Assembly (NCBI GenBank): GCA_964215955.1
Contig: CAXPDR010000019.1
Span: 1 to 64,000, forward strand
Direction of reading: 5' to 3'
From: GCA-2706205 sp964215955
Lineage (GTDB): Bacteria; Bdellovibrionota; Bacteriovoracia; Bacteriovoracales; Bacteriovoracaceae
DNA length: 64,000 nt
Below are positions 16,908-25,795 of the stretch, piece by piece. The first letter of the stretch is position 1. Each line of letters opens with the position of its first letter. The notes under the pieces were generated by a model. That model did no database searches, was not told the origin of the DNA, and worked only from the letters and a program-made list of their open reading frames with translations. The position numbers and the translations under genes are program-made.

Positions 16908-17434
16908 GTTGTTTCTCCTAGTAATTTTGCTTTTAGCTTTTTGATGCCTCTTGAAACCAGCTTTCTTGAATTTGCTTCAGATGTATTAAGGGCCTTAGAG
17001 ATTTCGATAAAGTCTTCTTCGGAATAATAACGAAGCTTCAGGGCTTGTTTTTCTTTCTCTGAAAGAGTCTTAATCGAATCAAGATCAATTTTGTCATTAA
17101 GCTCAGTTGGTTCTACGCTCAATTGATCTTCACTTAACTGGACAAACTTAGCTTTATTCTTCTTGATTGAGTCAAGAAGCTCACTTCTACATATTGTATA
17201 TATCCACTTTAAAAGTGGGTGTTTGCTACTATATAGGTGTCGTGAATTATGGAACTTAACAAAAATACTTTGAAATATATCTTCGATCATATTCTTATCG
17301 GACAACCTTTTATCTAGGTAGCTATAAACTCGGTCTTTATGTCGTAAATAAATAACTTCAAAGGCCATATTTTCACCATTTTTATAAAGCTCCATGAGCT
17401 TTTCATCTTCTAAATGTGAAAATGGATTTCCCAT
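16904..17434 (-). CDS. ECF-type RNA polymerase sigma factor
   Basis: 176 residues with region 2 (MAFEVIYLRHKDRVYSYL, then FQSIFVKFH and HPLLKWIYTICRSELLD) and region 4 (LSEKEKQALKLRYYSEEDF, then LNTSEANSRKLVSRGIKKLK) of an ECF sigma. GAGGTAGG precedes the ATG. It is divergent from the Cus-type cluster 2; both flanks of the intergenic region carry the same GTCACA/CGTAATA element, so the sigma probably drives itself and the copper-silver efflux operon. Co-transcribed with the anti-sigma gene. Confidence 0.88.
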   Translation of the reverse strand: MGNPFSHLEDEKLMELYKNGENMAFEVIYLRHKDRVYSYLDKRLSDKNMIEDIFQSIFVKFHNSRHLYSSKHPLLKWIYTICRSELLDSIKKNKAKFVQLSEDQLSVEPTELNDKIDLDSIKTLSEKEKQALKLRYYSEEDFIEISKALNTSEANSRKLVSRGIKKLKAKLLGETT

Positions 17435-17445
17435 CCTCTACCTCT

Positions 17446-17475
17446 TATTACGACGAGCGTGCCTATTTTGTGACA
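17446..17475 (-). promoter_or_regulatory. ECF-type promoter of the sigma gene
   Basis: On the minus strand TTTTTGTCACAAA (core GTCACA, 17475-17470) is followed after 17 bases by CGTAATA (17452-17446). It lies just upstream of the sigma start at 17434. The second CGT at 17455-17453 would give a better leader length and may be the true -10. The same elements occur on the plus strand at 17552. Confidence 0.6.
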
Positions 17476-17491
17476 AAAACTTTTCAAAAGT

Positions 17492-17507
17492 ACCCCATGG
17501 GCGTATA
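17492..17507. promoter_or_regulatory. Imperfect CsoR-like dyad between divergent operons
   Basis: TACCCC and GGGCGTA lie two bases apart (within 17492-17506), resembling the copper operator at 13633 but less symmetric. It sits between the two ECF-type promoters and could tie the second cluster to CsoR. Weak evidence. Confidence 0.3.
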
Positions 17508-17551
17508 ACTAGTTAAAAATACTATAGTTTTATTAAAAAAGTAAGTTTTTT

Positions 17552-17580
17552 GTCACAAATATGAAAAGACACTCGTAATA
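17552..17580 (+). promoter_or_regulatory. ECF-type promoter of cluster 2
   Basis: GTCACA (17552-17557), preceded by a T-run and followed by AAAT, then 16 bases, then CGTAATA (17574-17580). The elements match those in front of the sigma gene on the opposite strand. A start about 6 bases downstream would give a leader of about 25 bases before the TTG at 17611. Confidence 0.65.
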
Positions 17581-17610
17581 GGAGGTGAAGACTATTAAAT
17601 TGGGGGATTT

Positions 17611-18096
17611 TTGAAAGTTCTGCTATTGCTTTTTATTTTTACGAACACGTTTCATGTATGGGGACATGGAGGTGAAGATCACTCTAATGATGTGAAACAA
17701 CCTAAGGCAGTAAAGCCAAATGTGGAAATAGAAGAAAAGTATATAAGAATAAATCAAGAATACTTAAAGACTGTGAAACCAATCTTTCAGAAATCTTGTT
17801 TTGACTGCCATGGAAATACAACTGTGTACCCTTGGTATTATAAAATTCCCGGAGTAAAGCAGTTAATTGATAGTGATATAAAGGAGTCAAAGAAGCATCT
17901 GGATTTCTCAAAAGATTTTCCATTTGTAAGCCATGAGACACCTATAAAAGATTTAGATGCTATTGCTAAATCTATTAAGAATGATTCCATGCCACCATTT
18001 CGCTATCTCATTATGCATGGAGATAAAAAGCTAACTAAAGATGAGGTAAAACAGGTTGAAAAATGGATAAGAGAATCAAAAGAGATATTAAAATGA
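17611..18096 (+). CDS. Exported haem-binding (cytochrome-like) protein
   Basis: 161 residues: signal peptide, short His-rich segment (GHGGEDHS), then a haem-binding domain of the PF14376 type with CFDCHGN (Cys 63, Cys 66, His 67), VYPWYYKIP, HLDFSKDF and MPPFRYLIMH (a candidate second haem ligand). The start is TTG, supported by GGGGGAT at 17602. It is the first gene behind the ECF-type promoter and overlaps the TolC-like gene by four bases. A periplasmic redox role in copper handling is inferred. Confidence 0.75.
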   Translation: MKVLLLLFIFTNTFHVWGHGGEDHSNDVKQPKAVKPNVEIEEKYIRINQEYLKTVKPIFQKSCFDCHGNTTVYPWYYKIPGVKQLIDSDIKESKKHLDFSKDFPFVSHETPIKDLDAIAKSIKNDSMPPFRYLIMHGDKKLTKDEVKQVEKWIRESKEILK

Positions 18097-19292
18097 TGAA
18101 GTATTTAGTTATTCTTTTCTTAATTGGCTCAGTAGAAGCTAACGCTATTACCTTTGAAAAGGCCATAACAGTTTTGGGTACACACGAGAGTGTTGATTCG
18201 GTGAACTTTAAATCAAAAGCCTTAAGTGAAGAAGCTGAATTAAAAGGATCATGGGGAGATCCGAAGTTTAAAATTGCTGCCAAAAATTTTCCAAAGGATA
18301 GTTTGAAAAATGACCAATCTCCTATGACTGGAATTGAGTTTGGCGTTTCACAGAAAATAGCTTTAACGACAAAGTATGGAAATATTGAAGATGCATTTAA
18401 GTCTCTTTCAAAAGCATACAAGTTTTCTGCAGATGATAAGAAAGAAGCTCTCACTAAGGCTTTTTGGGAAATATTAATTATCAAAAGGAAAGTATCTGAA
18501 GAGCTAGAGATTCTAAAAGAGAACAACGCATGGATTTCAAAAATCCTTAAAGTTAGTAAAAGGTTATACTCTACAGGAAAGACATCTCAGCAAGCACTTC
18601 TTGATATTCAAATTAGAAAGTCTGAAATTGAAAGTGAGTTAAATAATAAGAAATACGAACTATCTCAAATAGACGATCGGCTAAAGTATTTAATAGGAAC
18701 TTCTGATTTTGAAGAAACTTCTATACCTTGGAAGTCTCTCAAAATAAGTTCAGATCAATTAAAAGATAATAAGGAGCTTAGTTTAAAAGAAAAGCTAAAA
18801 GCTAAAGATTTAGCTTTAACTGCCTCTAAGCAAAACTATGTTCCAGATTTAACTGTATCTCTGGGGTACACAAAAAGATCAAATATTGATGGGAACGGAG
18901 ACTTTGCCTCCGCTGCAATTAGCTTTCCTCTACCTTTCTCTGGAGAAAAGTATTCCAAACATGGGCAAGCGGTTCAAGAGAAGTATATGGCCGTTAAAAA
19001 CTTTGAAAACTATAAGAGGCAAAAAAATAGAGACATTTCTGTATTGAATAAAGAGATAGATAAACTTTTAGGAGAACTGAGTATTTTAAAAGAGAAAACC
19101 ATTAAGTTCGCTCGTAATTCAAGAGAAATAACCGCTAAGTCTTATGGTCTTGGAAACTCTACTTATGTCGAGTTACTTCAAAGTGAACTTAAATTACAAA
19201 AAATCCTCATGCACAAAGTAATGCTCGAAGCAAAAAGAGATATTAAAAGAGCAACATTAAAGTATGTTAAAGGAGAGTCCTTAAATGAATAA
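18093..19292 (+). CDS. CusC/TolC-like outer membrane efflux protein
   Basis: 399 residues. ATG 18093 overlaps the previous stop (ATGATG), and a signal peptide (YLVILFLIGSVEANA) follows. The mature protein has the layout of CusC/CzcC factors: an early SWGDPKFKIAAKNFP segment, long helices, and barrel strands such as VPDLTVSLGYTKRS followed by SFPLPFSGEKYSKHGQA. It is the channel for the CusBA pump encoded next. It overlaps cusB by eight bases, so the genes are translationally coupled. Confidence 0.82.
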   Translation: MMKYLVILFLIGSVEANAITFEKAITVLGTHESVDSVNFKSKALSEEAELKGSWGDPKFKIAAKNFPKDSLKNDQSPMTGIEFGVSQKIALTTKYGNIEDAFKSLSKAYKFSADDKKEALTKAFWEILIIKRKVSEELEILKENNAWISKILKVSKRLYSTGKTSQQALLDIQIRKSEIESELNNKKYELSQIDDRLKYLIGTSDFEETSIPWKSLKISSDQLKDNKELSLKEKLKAKDLALTASKQNYVPDLTVSLGYTKRSNIDGNGDFASAAISFPLPFSGEKYSKHGQAVQEKYMAVKNFENYKRQKNRDISVLNKEIDKLLGELSILKEKTIKFARNSREITAKSYGLGNSTYVELLQSELKLQKILMHKVMLEAKRDIKRATLKYVKGESLNE

Positions 19293-20673
19293 GTTAATTA
19301 GTATTATATTTTTAATGTTTCTCCTTGCTATAGGTGTTTCTTGTCAAAAAGAAGGCTCTAGTGATTCAAGCAAAACTCACGAAGGTCATAAGCACTCTAA
19401 GACTAAGGTTTATTATACTTGCTCTATGCACCCACAGATTAAAGAAAAAGAAATGGGAAAATGTCCAATATGTCATATGAATCTAACAAAGATTGAAGTT
19501 GACGATGAAGAAGATATTCAAGCGGCGGCTATTGTGCCTGAAAAAGATATTTGGCAATGTCAAGATTTTCCCGATGTGACAAGTGAAACAGAAGATGTTT
19601 GTCCTATGGATGGTACACCTATGGTTAAGAAACCAAGAGAAAATAAGGCCGCTAAGGTTGTTGCCAAAGTGAAGCTAAGAAAAGCTCAGTTAAAACATTT
19701 TGAGCCAGACTTTTTTCCTGTAACGACGATGAAAATGACAAAGAAAATTAGATTGCTTGGATCAGTTCTTCAATCAGAGGAAAAAGAAAGTAATATCCCT
19801 GCTAGAATTGGAGGGAGAGTTGAAAAGGTTTATGTTAAATCAACTGGTAGTATGGTTAAGGTTGGTGATCCTGTAATTGATTTATATAGCCCAAAGTTAA
19901 TTACTGCTGGAGAAGAATATTTACTAGCTCGAAAAAGTTATGCAAAAAGCAAGACTAAAGAATTTAAAGATATGCTAGATCAGAGTATTGAAAGACTTAA
20001 ACTTTGGGGAATAAAGAGCTTTCAATTTGAAAATTGGTATAAAAAAGGAAAAGTACCAAGGCAGATTACAATTTACTCAAATGCAACAGGTATCGTTCGA
20101 TCAAGAAATGCTACTGTTGGTAAATACTTTAAAGAGGGGCAAAACTTTTTTGAACTCTCAGACTTAGCAGATGTTTGGGTGGAGATGGATGTATATGAAC
20201 ATGATTCATCATTAATTAAGATCGGACAAAAAGTAGATTTAGAATTTACAGCTATTCCGGGGGAAAAACTTACTGGAGTTATAGATTTTGTAAACCCTGT
20301 CCTAGATCAAAAATCAAGAACATTAAAAGTTAGAGCTACTATTGAAAATGCTTCAGGTAAGCTAAAGCCCGGAATGATTGCAAATGCTGTTTTAAATGTA
20401 GATATAGAAGGAATGCCACTTGTGGTTCCGAGAACGGCAGTAATTGATACAGGTAAAAGAAAAGTCGTCTGGGTCAAGGTTTCTGGAAAGAACTTTCAGG
20501 CGAAAACTGTTCATGCAGGTTATGAATCTGAAGGTTATGTTGAAATTAAACATGGATTAATGGAAGGCGAAGAAGTCGTGATTGAAGGAAACTTCTTATT
20601 AGACGCTCAAGCACAACTTTTTGGTGGCTACGAAGATATGAAAGAATCCAAAACTTCAGGTCACAACCACTAA
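19285..20673 (+). CDS. cusB: CusB-type RND periplasmic adaptor with metal-binding domains
   Basis: 462 residues. Lipoprotein signal with lipobox Cys 20, a His-rich linker (THEGHKHSK), then a heavy-metal-binding domain YTCSMHP...GKCPICHM (Cys 46, His 49, Cys 60, Cys 63). A second, degenerate copy follows around residues 90-113 (WQCQDF, CPMDGTPM). The adaptor proper has the lipoyl/barrel motifs (IPARIGGRVEKVYVKSTG, VWVEMDVYEHD) and the membrane-proximal domain. It joins CusA to the outer-membrane channel. The next gene starts nine bases on. Unlike cluster 1, this adaptor is complete. Confidence 0.9.
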   Translation: MNKLISIIFLMFLLAIGVSCQKEGSSDSSKTHEGHKHSKTKVYYTCSMHPQIKEKEMGKCPICHMNLTKIEVDDEEDIQAAAIVPEKDIWQCQDFPDVTSETEDVCPMDGTPMVKKPRENKAAKVVAKVKLRKAQLKHFEPDFFPVTTMKMTKKIRLLGSVLQSEEKESNIPARIGGRVEKVYVKSTGSMVKVGDPVIDLYSPKLITAGEEYLLARKSYAKSKTKEFKDMLDQSIERLKLWGIKSFQFENWYKKGKVPRQITIYSNATGIVRSRNATVGKYFKEGQNFFELSDLADVWVEMDVYEHDSSLIKIGQKVDLEFTAIPGEKLTGVIDFVNPVLDQKSRTLKVRATIENASGKLKPGMIANAVLNVDIEGMPLVVPRTAVIDTGKRKVVWVKVSGKNFQAKTVHAGYESEGYVEIKHGLMEGEEVVIEGNFLLDAQAQLFGGYEDMKESKTSGHNH

Positions 20674-20682
20674 GGGCACACT

Positions 20683-23600
20683 ATGATTCAGAACTTAATA
20701 GAATTATCTATTCGTAATCGTGCAGTTGTAGTTATAGGATTTGTCTTTATTGCCCTGCTGTCAATTTTCAGTCTAAAAACTGCCAGAATTGATGCTATCC
20801 CTGATATTGGTGAAAACCAGCAAATTGTTTTTACCGAATGGGCCGGGAGATCACCTAAAGATATAGAAGAACAGGTTACTTATCCTTTAAGTGTAATGAT
20901 GCAAGGAATTCCTGGGGTTAAAAATATTCGTGCTACTTCTGCATTTGGCTTCTCAATTATTTATGTGATTTTTAAAGATGAGGTAGATTTTTATTGGAGT
21001 AGAAGCCGAGTCCTAGAGAAGTTATCCACAGCTTCATCTGAACTACCATCAGGTGTAACTCCTAATATGGGGCCTGATGCAACAGGGTTAGGGCAAATAT
21101 TTTGGTACACTCTTGAAAATGAAAAAGGTGCATCAAAGCCAAAGTCTCTAGCAGAACTTAGATCAATTCAGGATTTTTATGTCCGCTATCTCCTTCAAGG
21201 AGTAGAGGGAGTAAGTGAAGTTGCTAGTATTGGTGGATTTGTAAAAGAGTATCAAATAGACGTTGATCCAAATAAATTATTTGCCTATGACGTTCACTTC
21301 TCGAAACTTATTAAGTCAATCCAAAACAGTAATATTGATGTTGGCGCAGAAGTAGTCGAGGATGGCGATAGAGAGTTCGTTGTTCGTGGTAAAGGTTTCT
21401 TTAAAAGCATTTCAGATATAGAAAATGTTGTAGTTGCAGTAAAGAATAATTCACCTATTAGGGTTAAAGATTTAGCTAGTGTGAATATTGGGCCGGGATT
21501 TAGGAGGGGCGCACTTGATAAAAATGGTGTTGAGTCTGTTGGCGGCGTTGTTACCATGCGTTTTGGTGAAAATCCAAAAGAAGTCATTGATAATGTAAAA
21601 GAAAGGCTTTCAATCGTTGAAAAAGGACTTCCTAAAGGGGTTAAGCTTGTACCTTTCTATGATCGAACAGAGGTAATTGAGCGAACAATTGGTACAGTAT
21701 ATTCGGCTCTTGGACAAGAGATTATAATTACAATTATCGTAATACTACTATTTCTACTTCATTTTAAGTCATCAATATTAGTCTCACTTACTCTTCCATT
21801 CGGTGTAGGGATTAGCTTTATTCTAATGAGGTTTTTAGGAATAGACTCAAATGTAATGAGTTTGTCTGGACTTGTTATTGCCATTGGTTCAATGGTTGAT
21901 ATGGGTATCATTATGACTGAGAATATATATTCTCATCTAGCTCAAAACCCTAATGCATCGAAGAAAGATAGAATTGAAATCATCGTTAAATCTGCTCGTG
22001 AAGTTGGGCCAGCAATTCTAACTGCTGTCGCAACAACAATTGTTACATTCTTGCCAGTGTTTGGACTAGAAGGAAGTGAAGGAAAGTTATTTGGGCCACT
22101 TGCTTGGGCAAAAACACTCGCAATGTTTGGCTCTGTCGTTGTAGCAATCATCTTAGTTCCTGCATTATCAGCATATCTATTAAAAGGAGAGCTAAAACCA
22201 ATTGAGAAAAACAAAGTAAGTCTTTTTATTGTTGAAAAATATAGACCAGCTTTAAATTGGATGCTTGATAATAGAAAAATATTTGTCATTTTTCCTACAA
22301 TTATTTTTATGCTTGGAATGTTAGCCTATTCAAAGTTAGGTAAAGAATTTATGCCCTCTCTAAATGAAGGTGAAATTCTTTATATGCCTGTAACAACTCC
22401 AGATGTGAGTATGACAAAGGCAAGAGAGCTTTTGGCCTATACTGATAAAAAATTGAAAGAACACCCTCTTGTTGCTGATGCCATAGGAAAGCTAGGTAGA
22501 GCAAATACTGCAATTGATCCTGCTCCTGTGGCCATGTTTGAAACTGTCATTAAGCTTGTTCCTGAAGATCAGTGGCCTGATGGTGTATCTATTTATGACA
22601 TTATGAGTGAGCTTGATGGAGAGCTTCAAGTACCGGGCCTAGTAAATGCATGGCTATTTCCAATTGAAAATAGAATTGCCATGATCTCCACGGGAATTAA
22701 AACTCAGATTGGTATTAAAATATTCGGTGATGACCTAAAAACTCTTGAAAGTATTGCTTCCAAGATAGGTAAGGAAGTTGAGAAAGTTAAAGGAGCTTAT
22801 GGAGTATATGCTGAACAGATTACAGGAAAGCCTTATATAGAGTTTGATATTGATCGAGTTGCGGCAAGTCGATATGGGATTAATACAGGAACAATTAATA
22901 AGATACTTCAGACAGCGGTTGGGGGAATGACTATTGGTCAATTCTATGAGGGGCGAGAACGATACCCAATACGAGTTAGATACAAGAAAGAACTTAGAGA
23001 TAGAATTGATGAACTAAAAAAAGTCTTAGTGCCAAGTCCCCTAGGTCAACATATACCGCTATCTGAACTAGCTGATATTCAAGTTGTTACTGGCCCTGCT
23101 GCAATACAGTCAGAAAATGGAATGCTTAGATCACTTGTTTTATTAAATGTTCAAGGCAGAGATTTAATTGGTTTTGTAGAGGAAGCAAAAGAGCATATTG
23201 AAAAGAATGTAGAGCTTCCCAAAGGATATTCGATTGTTTGGGCAGGCCAATATGAGAGTCAGGTTCGCTCTAACAATAGACTAATGATGTTAGTACCACT
23301 TGCTTTACTAATAAACCTTATCCTTATTTATTTTGGTATCAAAAATTTAAGAAACGCAGCCATTATTTTTAGTGCAGTACCAATAGCCTTTGCTGGTGGT
23401 TTAATTCTTCTTTGGATAGGTGGATTTAATACTTCTGTTGCAGTTTGGGTAGGGTTTATTGCTCTATTTGGTATTGCTGTTGATGATGGTGTTGTGATGA
23501 TGACATATCTTCAGGAGGCTATAAAGAATCATAAACCCAAAGATTGGGATGGTTTAAAAGAATGTATTTTAGAGGCTGGTTCAAGAAGAATTAGACCCCT

Positions 23601-23799
23601 TGTTATGACTACAACAACTACAGTTGTAGCTTTAATTCCAATTATGTGGTCAACAAGCACAGGTAGTGAGGTTATGAAACCTATGGCCATTCCAACTCTG
23701 GGTGGAATGTTAGTTGAGCTAGTAACTTTATTTATCGTGCCTGTTGTTTATTCATATTTTGAACAAAGAAAAATGGAAAGAGAAAATTTGGTTAAATAA
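20683..23799 (+). CDS. cusA: CusA-type Cu/Ag RND efflux pump
   Basis: 1038 residues, normal for HME-RND pumps. The N-terminus has DAIPDIGENQQIVFTEW, and the TM4 signature reads AIGSMVDMGIIMTEN near residue 406, with the single acidic residue typical of the monovalent Cu/Ag branch (CusA/SilA). Further HME-RND blocks: GKEFMPSLNEGEILYMP (with the Met pair used by CusA) and the C-terminal TM bundle containing VDDGVVMMTYL. It expels Cu(I)/Ag(I) from periplasm and cytosol through CusB and the TolC-like channel. Expression probably depends on the ECF-type promoter at 17552. Confidence 0.93.
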   Translation: MIQNLIELSIRNRAVVVIGFVFIALLSIFSLKTARIDAIPDIGENQQIVFTEWAGRSPKDIEEQVTYPLSVMMQGIPGVKNIRATSAFGFSIIYVIFKDEVDFYWSRSRVLEKLSTASSELPSGVTPNMGPDATGLGQIFWYTLENEKGASKPKSLAELRSIQDFYVRYLLQGVEGVSEVASIGGFVKEYQIDVDPNKLFAYDVHFSKLIKSIQNSNIDVGAEVVEDGDREFVVRGKGFFKSISDIENVVVAVKNNSPIRVKDLASVNIGPGFRRGALDKNGVESVGGVVTMRFGENPKEVIDNVKERLSIVEKGLPKGVKLVPFYDRTEVIERTIGTVYSALGQEIIITIIVILLFLLHFKSSILVSLTLPFGVGISFILMRFLGIDSNVMSLSGLVIAIGSMVDMGIIMTENIYSHLAQNPNASKKDRIEIIVKSAREVGPAILTAVATTIVTFLPVFGLEGSEGKLFGPLAWAKTLAMFGSVVVAIILVPALSAYLLKGELKPIEKNKVSLFIVEKYRPALNWMLDNRKIFVIFPTIIFMLGMLAYSKLGKEFMPSLNEGEILYMPVTTPDVSMTKARELLAYTDKKLKEHPLVADAIGKLGRANTAIDPAPVAMFETVIKLVPEDQWPDGVSIYDIMSELDGELQVPGLVNAWLFPIENRIAMISTGIKTQIGIKIFGDDLKTLESIASKIGKEVEKVKGAYGVYAEQITGKPYIEFDIDRVAASRYGINTGTINKILQTAVGGMTIGQFYEGRERYPIRVRYKKELRDRIDELKKVLVPSPLGQHIPLSELADIQVVTGPAAIQSENGMLRSLVLLNVQGRDLIGFVEEAKEHIEKNVELPKGYSIVWAGQYESQVRSNNRLMMLVPLALLINLILIYFGIKNLRNAAIIFSAVPIAFAGGLILLWIGGFNTSVAVWVGFIALFGIAVDDGVVMMTYLQEAIKNHKPKDWDGLKECILEAGSRRIRPLVMTTTTTVVALIPIMWSTSTGSEVMKPMAIPTLGGMLVELVTLFIVPVVYSYFEQRKMERENLVK

Positions 23800-23820
23800 C
23801 TAATTACTATGGAGGTATAT

Positions 23821-24417
23821 ATGTGTCCAAATTGTGAAAAGAAACTATCATTAAAAAATTCATTCTTAGTATTGAGTGTGGTTGCACTTGGATTATTTGG
23901 GATGGAGAGCTATGGATCGGGAACTCATGGAGGCCACGACCATAGTAATATGAATCATTCTAAAATGGATCACTCAAAAATGAAAAAGGGTGATAGGAAG
24001 TCTTTGTCTGAAGCAGCTAAAAAATCTGTTATATCAGCTTTAGAAGCGAACGAAGCACTTCATAGCTCATTTTTTAAATATGATGCCAAAGCCGTGGAGT
24101 CAAATGCTATGAAATTAAAAAAGGCAATTGATGCAATTGAAGATAAAGAGGTTGCAAAGCTTTTAAATTTCTCTAAAACGAAACTCTCTGAAATTAAAGC
24201 TTCAAATGATAGAGAAACTAATAACAAGAACTATCACCTTGTATCAATGGCCCTAATTCATATTGTTAATAAATATGATGTTGGTTCAAAGTACAATGCT
24301 TATTCTTGCCCAATGGTTAAGAAAAAATGGGTACAAAACAGCAGTAAAATGGCAAAGGTTCATAACCCTTATGCTCCCAATATGCCTCACTGTGGTTCGC
24401 AAGATAGTCAACATTAA
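23821..24417 (+). CDS. Exported His/Met-rich DUF3347-like protein
   Basis: About 198 residues. ATG 23821 has GGAGG ten bases upstream and is preferred to 23809. After a short CPNC motif and a hydrophobic export or anchor segment comes a His/Met-rich stretch (GGHDHSNMNHSKMDHSKM) suited to Cu/Ag binding. A four-helix domain of the DUF3347 type follows (SVISALEANEALHSSFFKYD through NAYSCPM and MPHCGS). Proteins of this kind often accompany Cus systems. The last 288 bases are duplicated as a stump at 1086-1373. Confidence 0.75.
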   Translation: MCPNCEKKLSLKNSFLVLSVVALGLFGMESYGSGTHGGHDHSNMNHSKMDHSKMKKGDRKSLSEAAKKSVISALEANEALHSSFFKYDAKAVESNAMKLKKAIDAIEDKEVAKLLNFSKTKLSEIKASNDRETNNKNYHLVSMALIHIVNKYDVGSKYNAYSCPMVKKKWVQNSSKMAKVHNPYAPNMPHCGSQDSQH

Positions 24418-24422
24418 ATATT

Positions 24423-25316
24423 ATGGGACATAATCACTCTCACCACCATCATGGCAGCAAGAATATAATTGTTGCCTTTTTCCTAAATGCAGGGTTTGCC
24501 GTAATAGAGCTAATCGGTGGGTATTTAACAAATAGTGTTGCCATATACTCTGATGCTCTACATGACTTTGGTGATAGTTTGGCTTTACTCTTTTCTTATT
24601 TTGCTGAAAAGCTTAGTCATAAGGATGCAGACAAAAAGTTTACGTTTGGTTATCGACGTTTTTCAATTCTTTCAGCCTTGATTAATGGAGTTATTTTATT
24701 AGTAGGAAGTATTTTTGTAATTTATGAAGCTTCTCAAAGAATAATGGCTCCGGAAGAAGTATCTCCTGAAGGAATGCTAGGGTTAGCGATATTAGGTATT
24801 TTAGTAAACTCATTTGCCGCTTACAGGTTGTCTAAAGATGATGGCATGAATACTAAAATGGTCATGTTCCATCTTTTAGAGGATTTGCTTGGATGGGTTG
24901 CTGTTTTAATTGTTAGCATCGTCTTATTATTAAAACCTTGGTATGTATTAGACTCAATTCTCTCAATTTTGATTTCTTTAGTAATTCTAAGAGGGGTTTA
25001 TAAAAACTTGATGAAAGTTGGATTGATTTTTCTTCAAAAATTTCCAGATGAACTAGAATTTGAACAACTGAAGAAGGAAGTAATTGAGCTTGAACTTGTA
25101 AATGACATACATGCAGTTAAGGGATGGTCAATTGATGATACAACTTACTATTTGCGTTTTCATGTTCTTGTACCAGAAGAAACAAAGATTGGGACTGTTG
25201 ACTCATTAAAGGTTAAGATAAAAGAAATCTTGAAAAAATATAATGTTACTTACTCAACAATTGAATTTGAATCTGTGAATGGTTGCGATGATATACAAAA
25301 TATGGACAAAATATGA
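24423..25316 (+). CDS. czcD: CzcD-type cation diffusion facilitator, intact copy
   Basis: 297 residues, full CDF length. The His-rich N-terminus (HNHSHHHHGSKN) precedes six TM segments with the zinc-type tetrad HDFGD (TM2) and HLLED (TM5), and a C-terminal cytosolic domain (FLQKFPDELEFEQLKKEV...HVLVPEETK). It exports Zn, Co or Cd from the cytosol by proton exchange. It is nearly identical at protein level to the frameshifted gene at 9530. It begins five bases after the DUF3347-like gene and overlaps the next by four (ATGA). Confidence 0.92.
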   Translation: MGHNHSHHHHGSKNIIVAFFLNAGFAVIELIGGYLTNSVAIYSDALHDFGDSLALLFSYFAEKLSHKDADKKFTFGYRRFSILSALINGVILLVGSIFVIYEASQRIMAPEEVSPEGMLGLAILGILVNSFAAYRLSKDDGMNTKMVMFHLLEDLLGWVAVLIVSIVLLLKPWYVLDSILSILISLVILRGVYKNLMKVGLIFLQKFPDELEFEQLKKEVIELELVNDIHAVKGWSIDDTTYYLRFHVLVPEETKIGTVDSLKVKIKEILKKYNVTYSTIEFESVNGCDDIQNMDKI

Positions 25317-25768
25317 AATGGCTTGAGCTAAAAATACCTCCATTACTTGTGGACCTTATATTTGGGGCCTTAATCTGGGCAATGCCAAGTCCCTATGAAG
25401 TAAGTAATTCGATGGTCTTATATGTATTCTCAGGGATATTGTTTTTCATAGGTTGCTTGGTATCAGCTCTTGGAGTGTGGGAATTTAAAAAGCAGAAAAC
25501 AACAGTGAATCCAATGTCTCCACAAGAAAGTAATAGTCTGGTTATAAGAGGAATTTATAAATTTACAAGAAATCCGATGTATTTAGGATTTCTTCTTTGG
25601 CTGTTATCTTTTGGGGTCTTCCAGAGAAATCCTTTTTCGCTAATACTGGCAGCAGGATTTGTTTTGTATATGAATTACTTTCAAATAATTCCTGAAGAAC
25701 GAGTATTAACTGATAGTTTTGGCGAAGATTACTTAGAGTATAAAAAATCAGTACGTCGATGGATATAA
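25313..25768 (+). CDS. Isoprenylcysteine methyltransferase-like membrane protein (CzcN-like)
   Basis: 151 residues with about four hydrophobic segments and the ICMT/PEMT signature RNPMYLGFLLW followed by EERVLTDSFGEDYLEY, where S-adenosylmethionine binds in this family. CzcN of the czc metal-resistance operon belongs to the same family, so its presence between two CDF genes is familiar. Its role in resistance is not established. Cluster 1 lacks this gene between its two CDF genes, the main structural difference between the two modules. Confidence 0.78.
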   Translation: MKWLELKIPPLLVDLIFGALIWAMPSPYEVSNSMVLYVFSGILFFIGCLVSALGVWEFKKQKTTVNPMSPQESNSLVIRGIYKFTRNPMYLGFLLWLLSFGVFQRNPFSLILAAGFVLYMNYFQIIPEERVLTDSFGEDYLEYKKSVRRWI

Positions 25769-25795
25769 TTACTAAATAAGCAAAAGAGACAAAAA

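Noticed and set aside
18035..18526. 163-codon antisense open frame over the cytochrome/TolC junction
   Set aside because: It opposes two well-supported genes, has no RBS or recognisable motif, and its Ser/Phe-rich content is typical of antisense to Lys/Glu-rich genes.
21294..22941. Antisense open frames inside cusA
   Set aside because: All lie opposite a fully conserved RND gene and lack RBS or family motifs.
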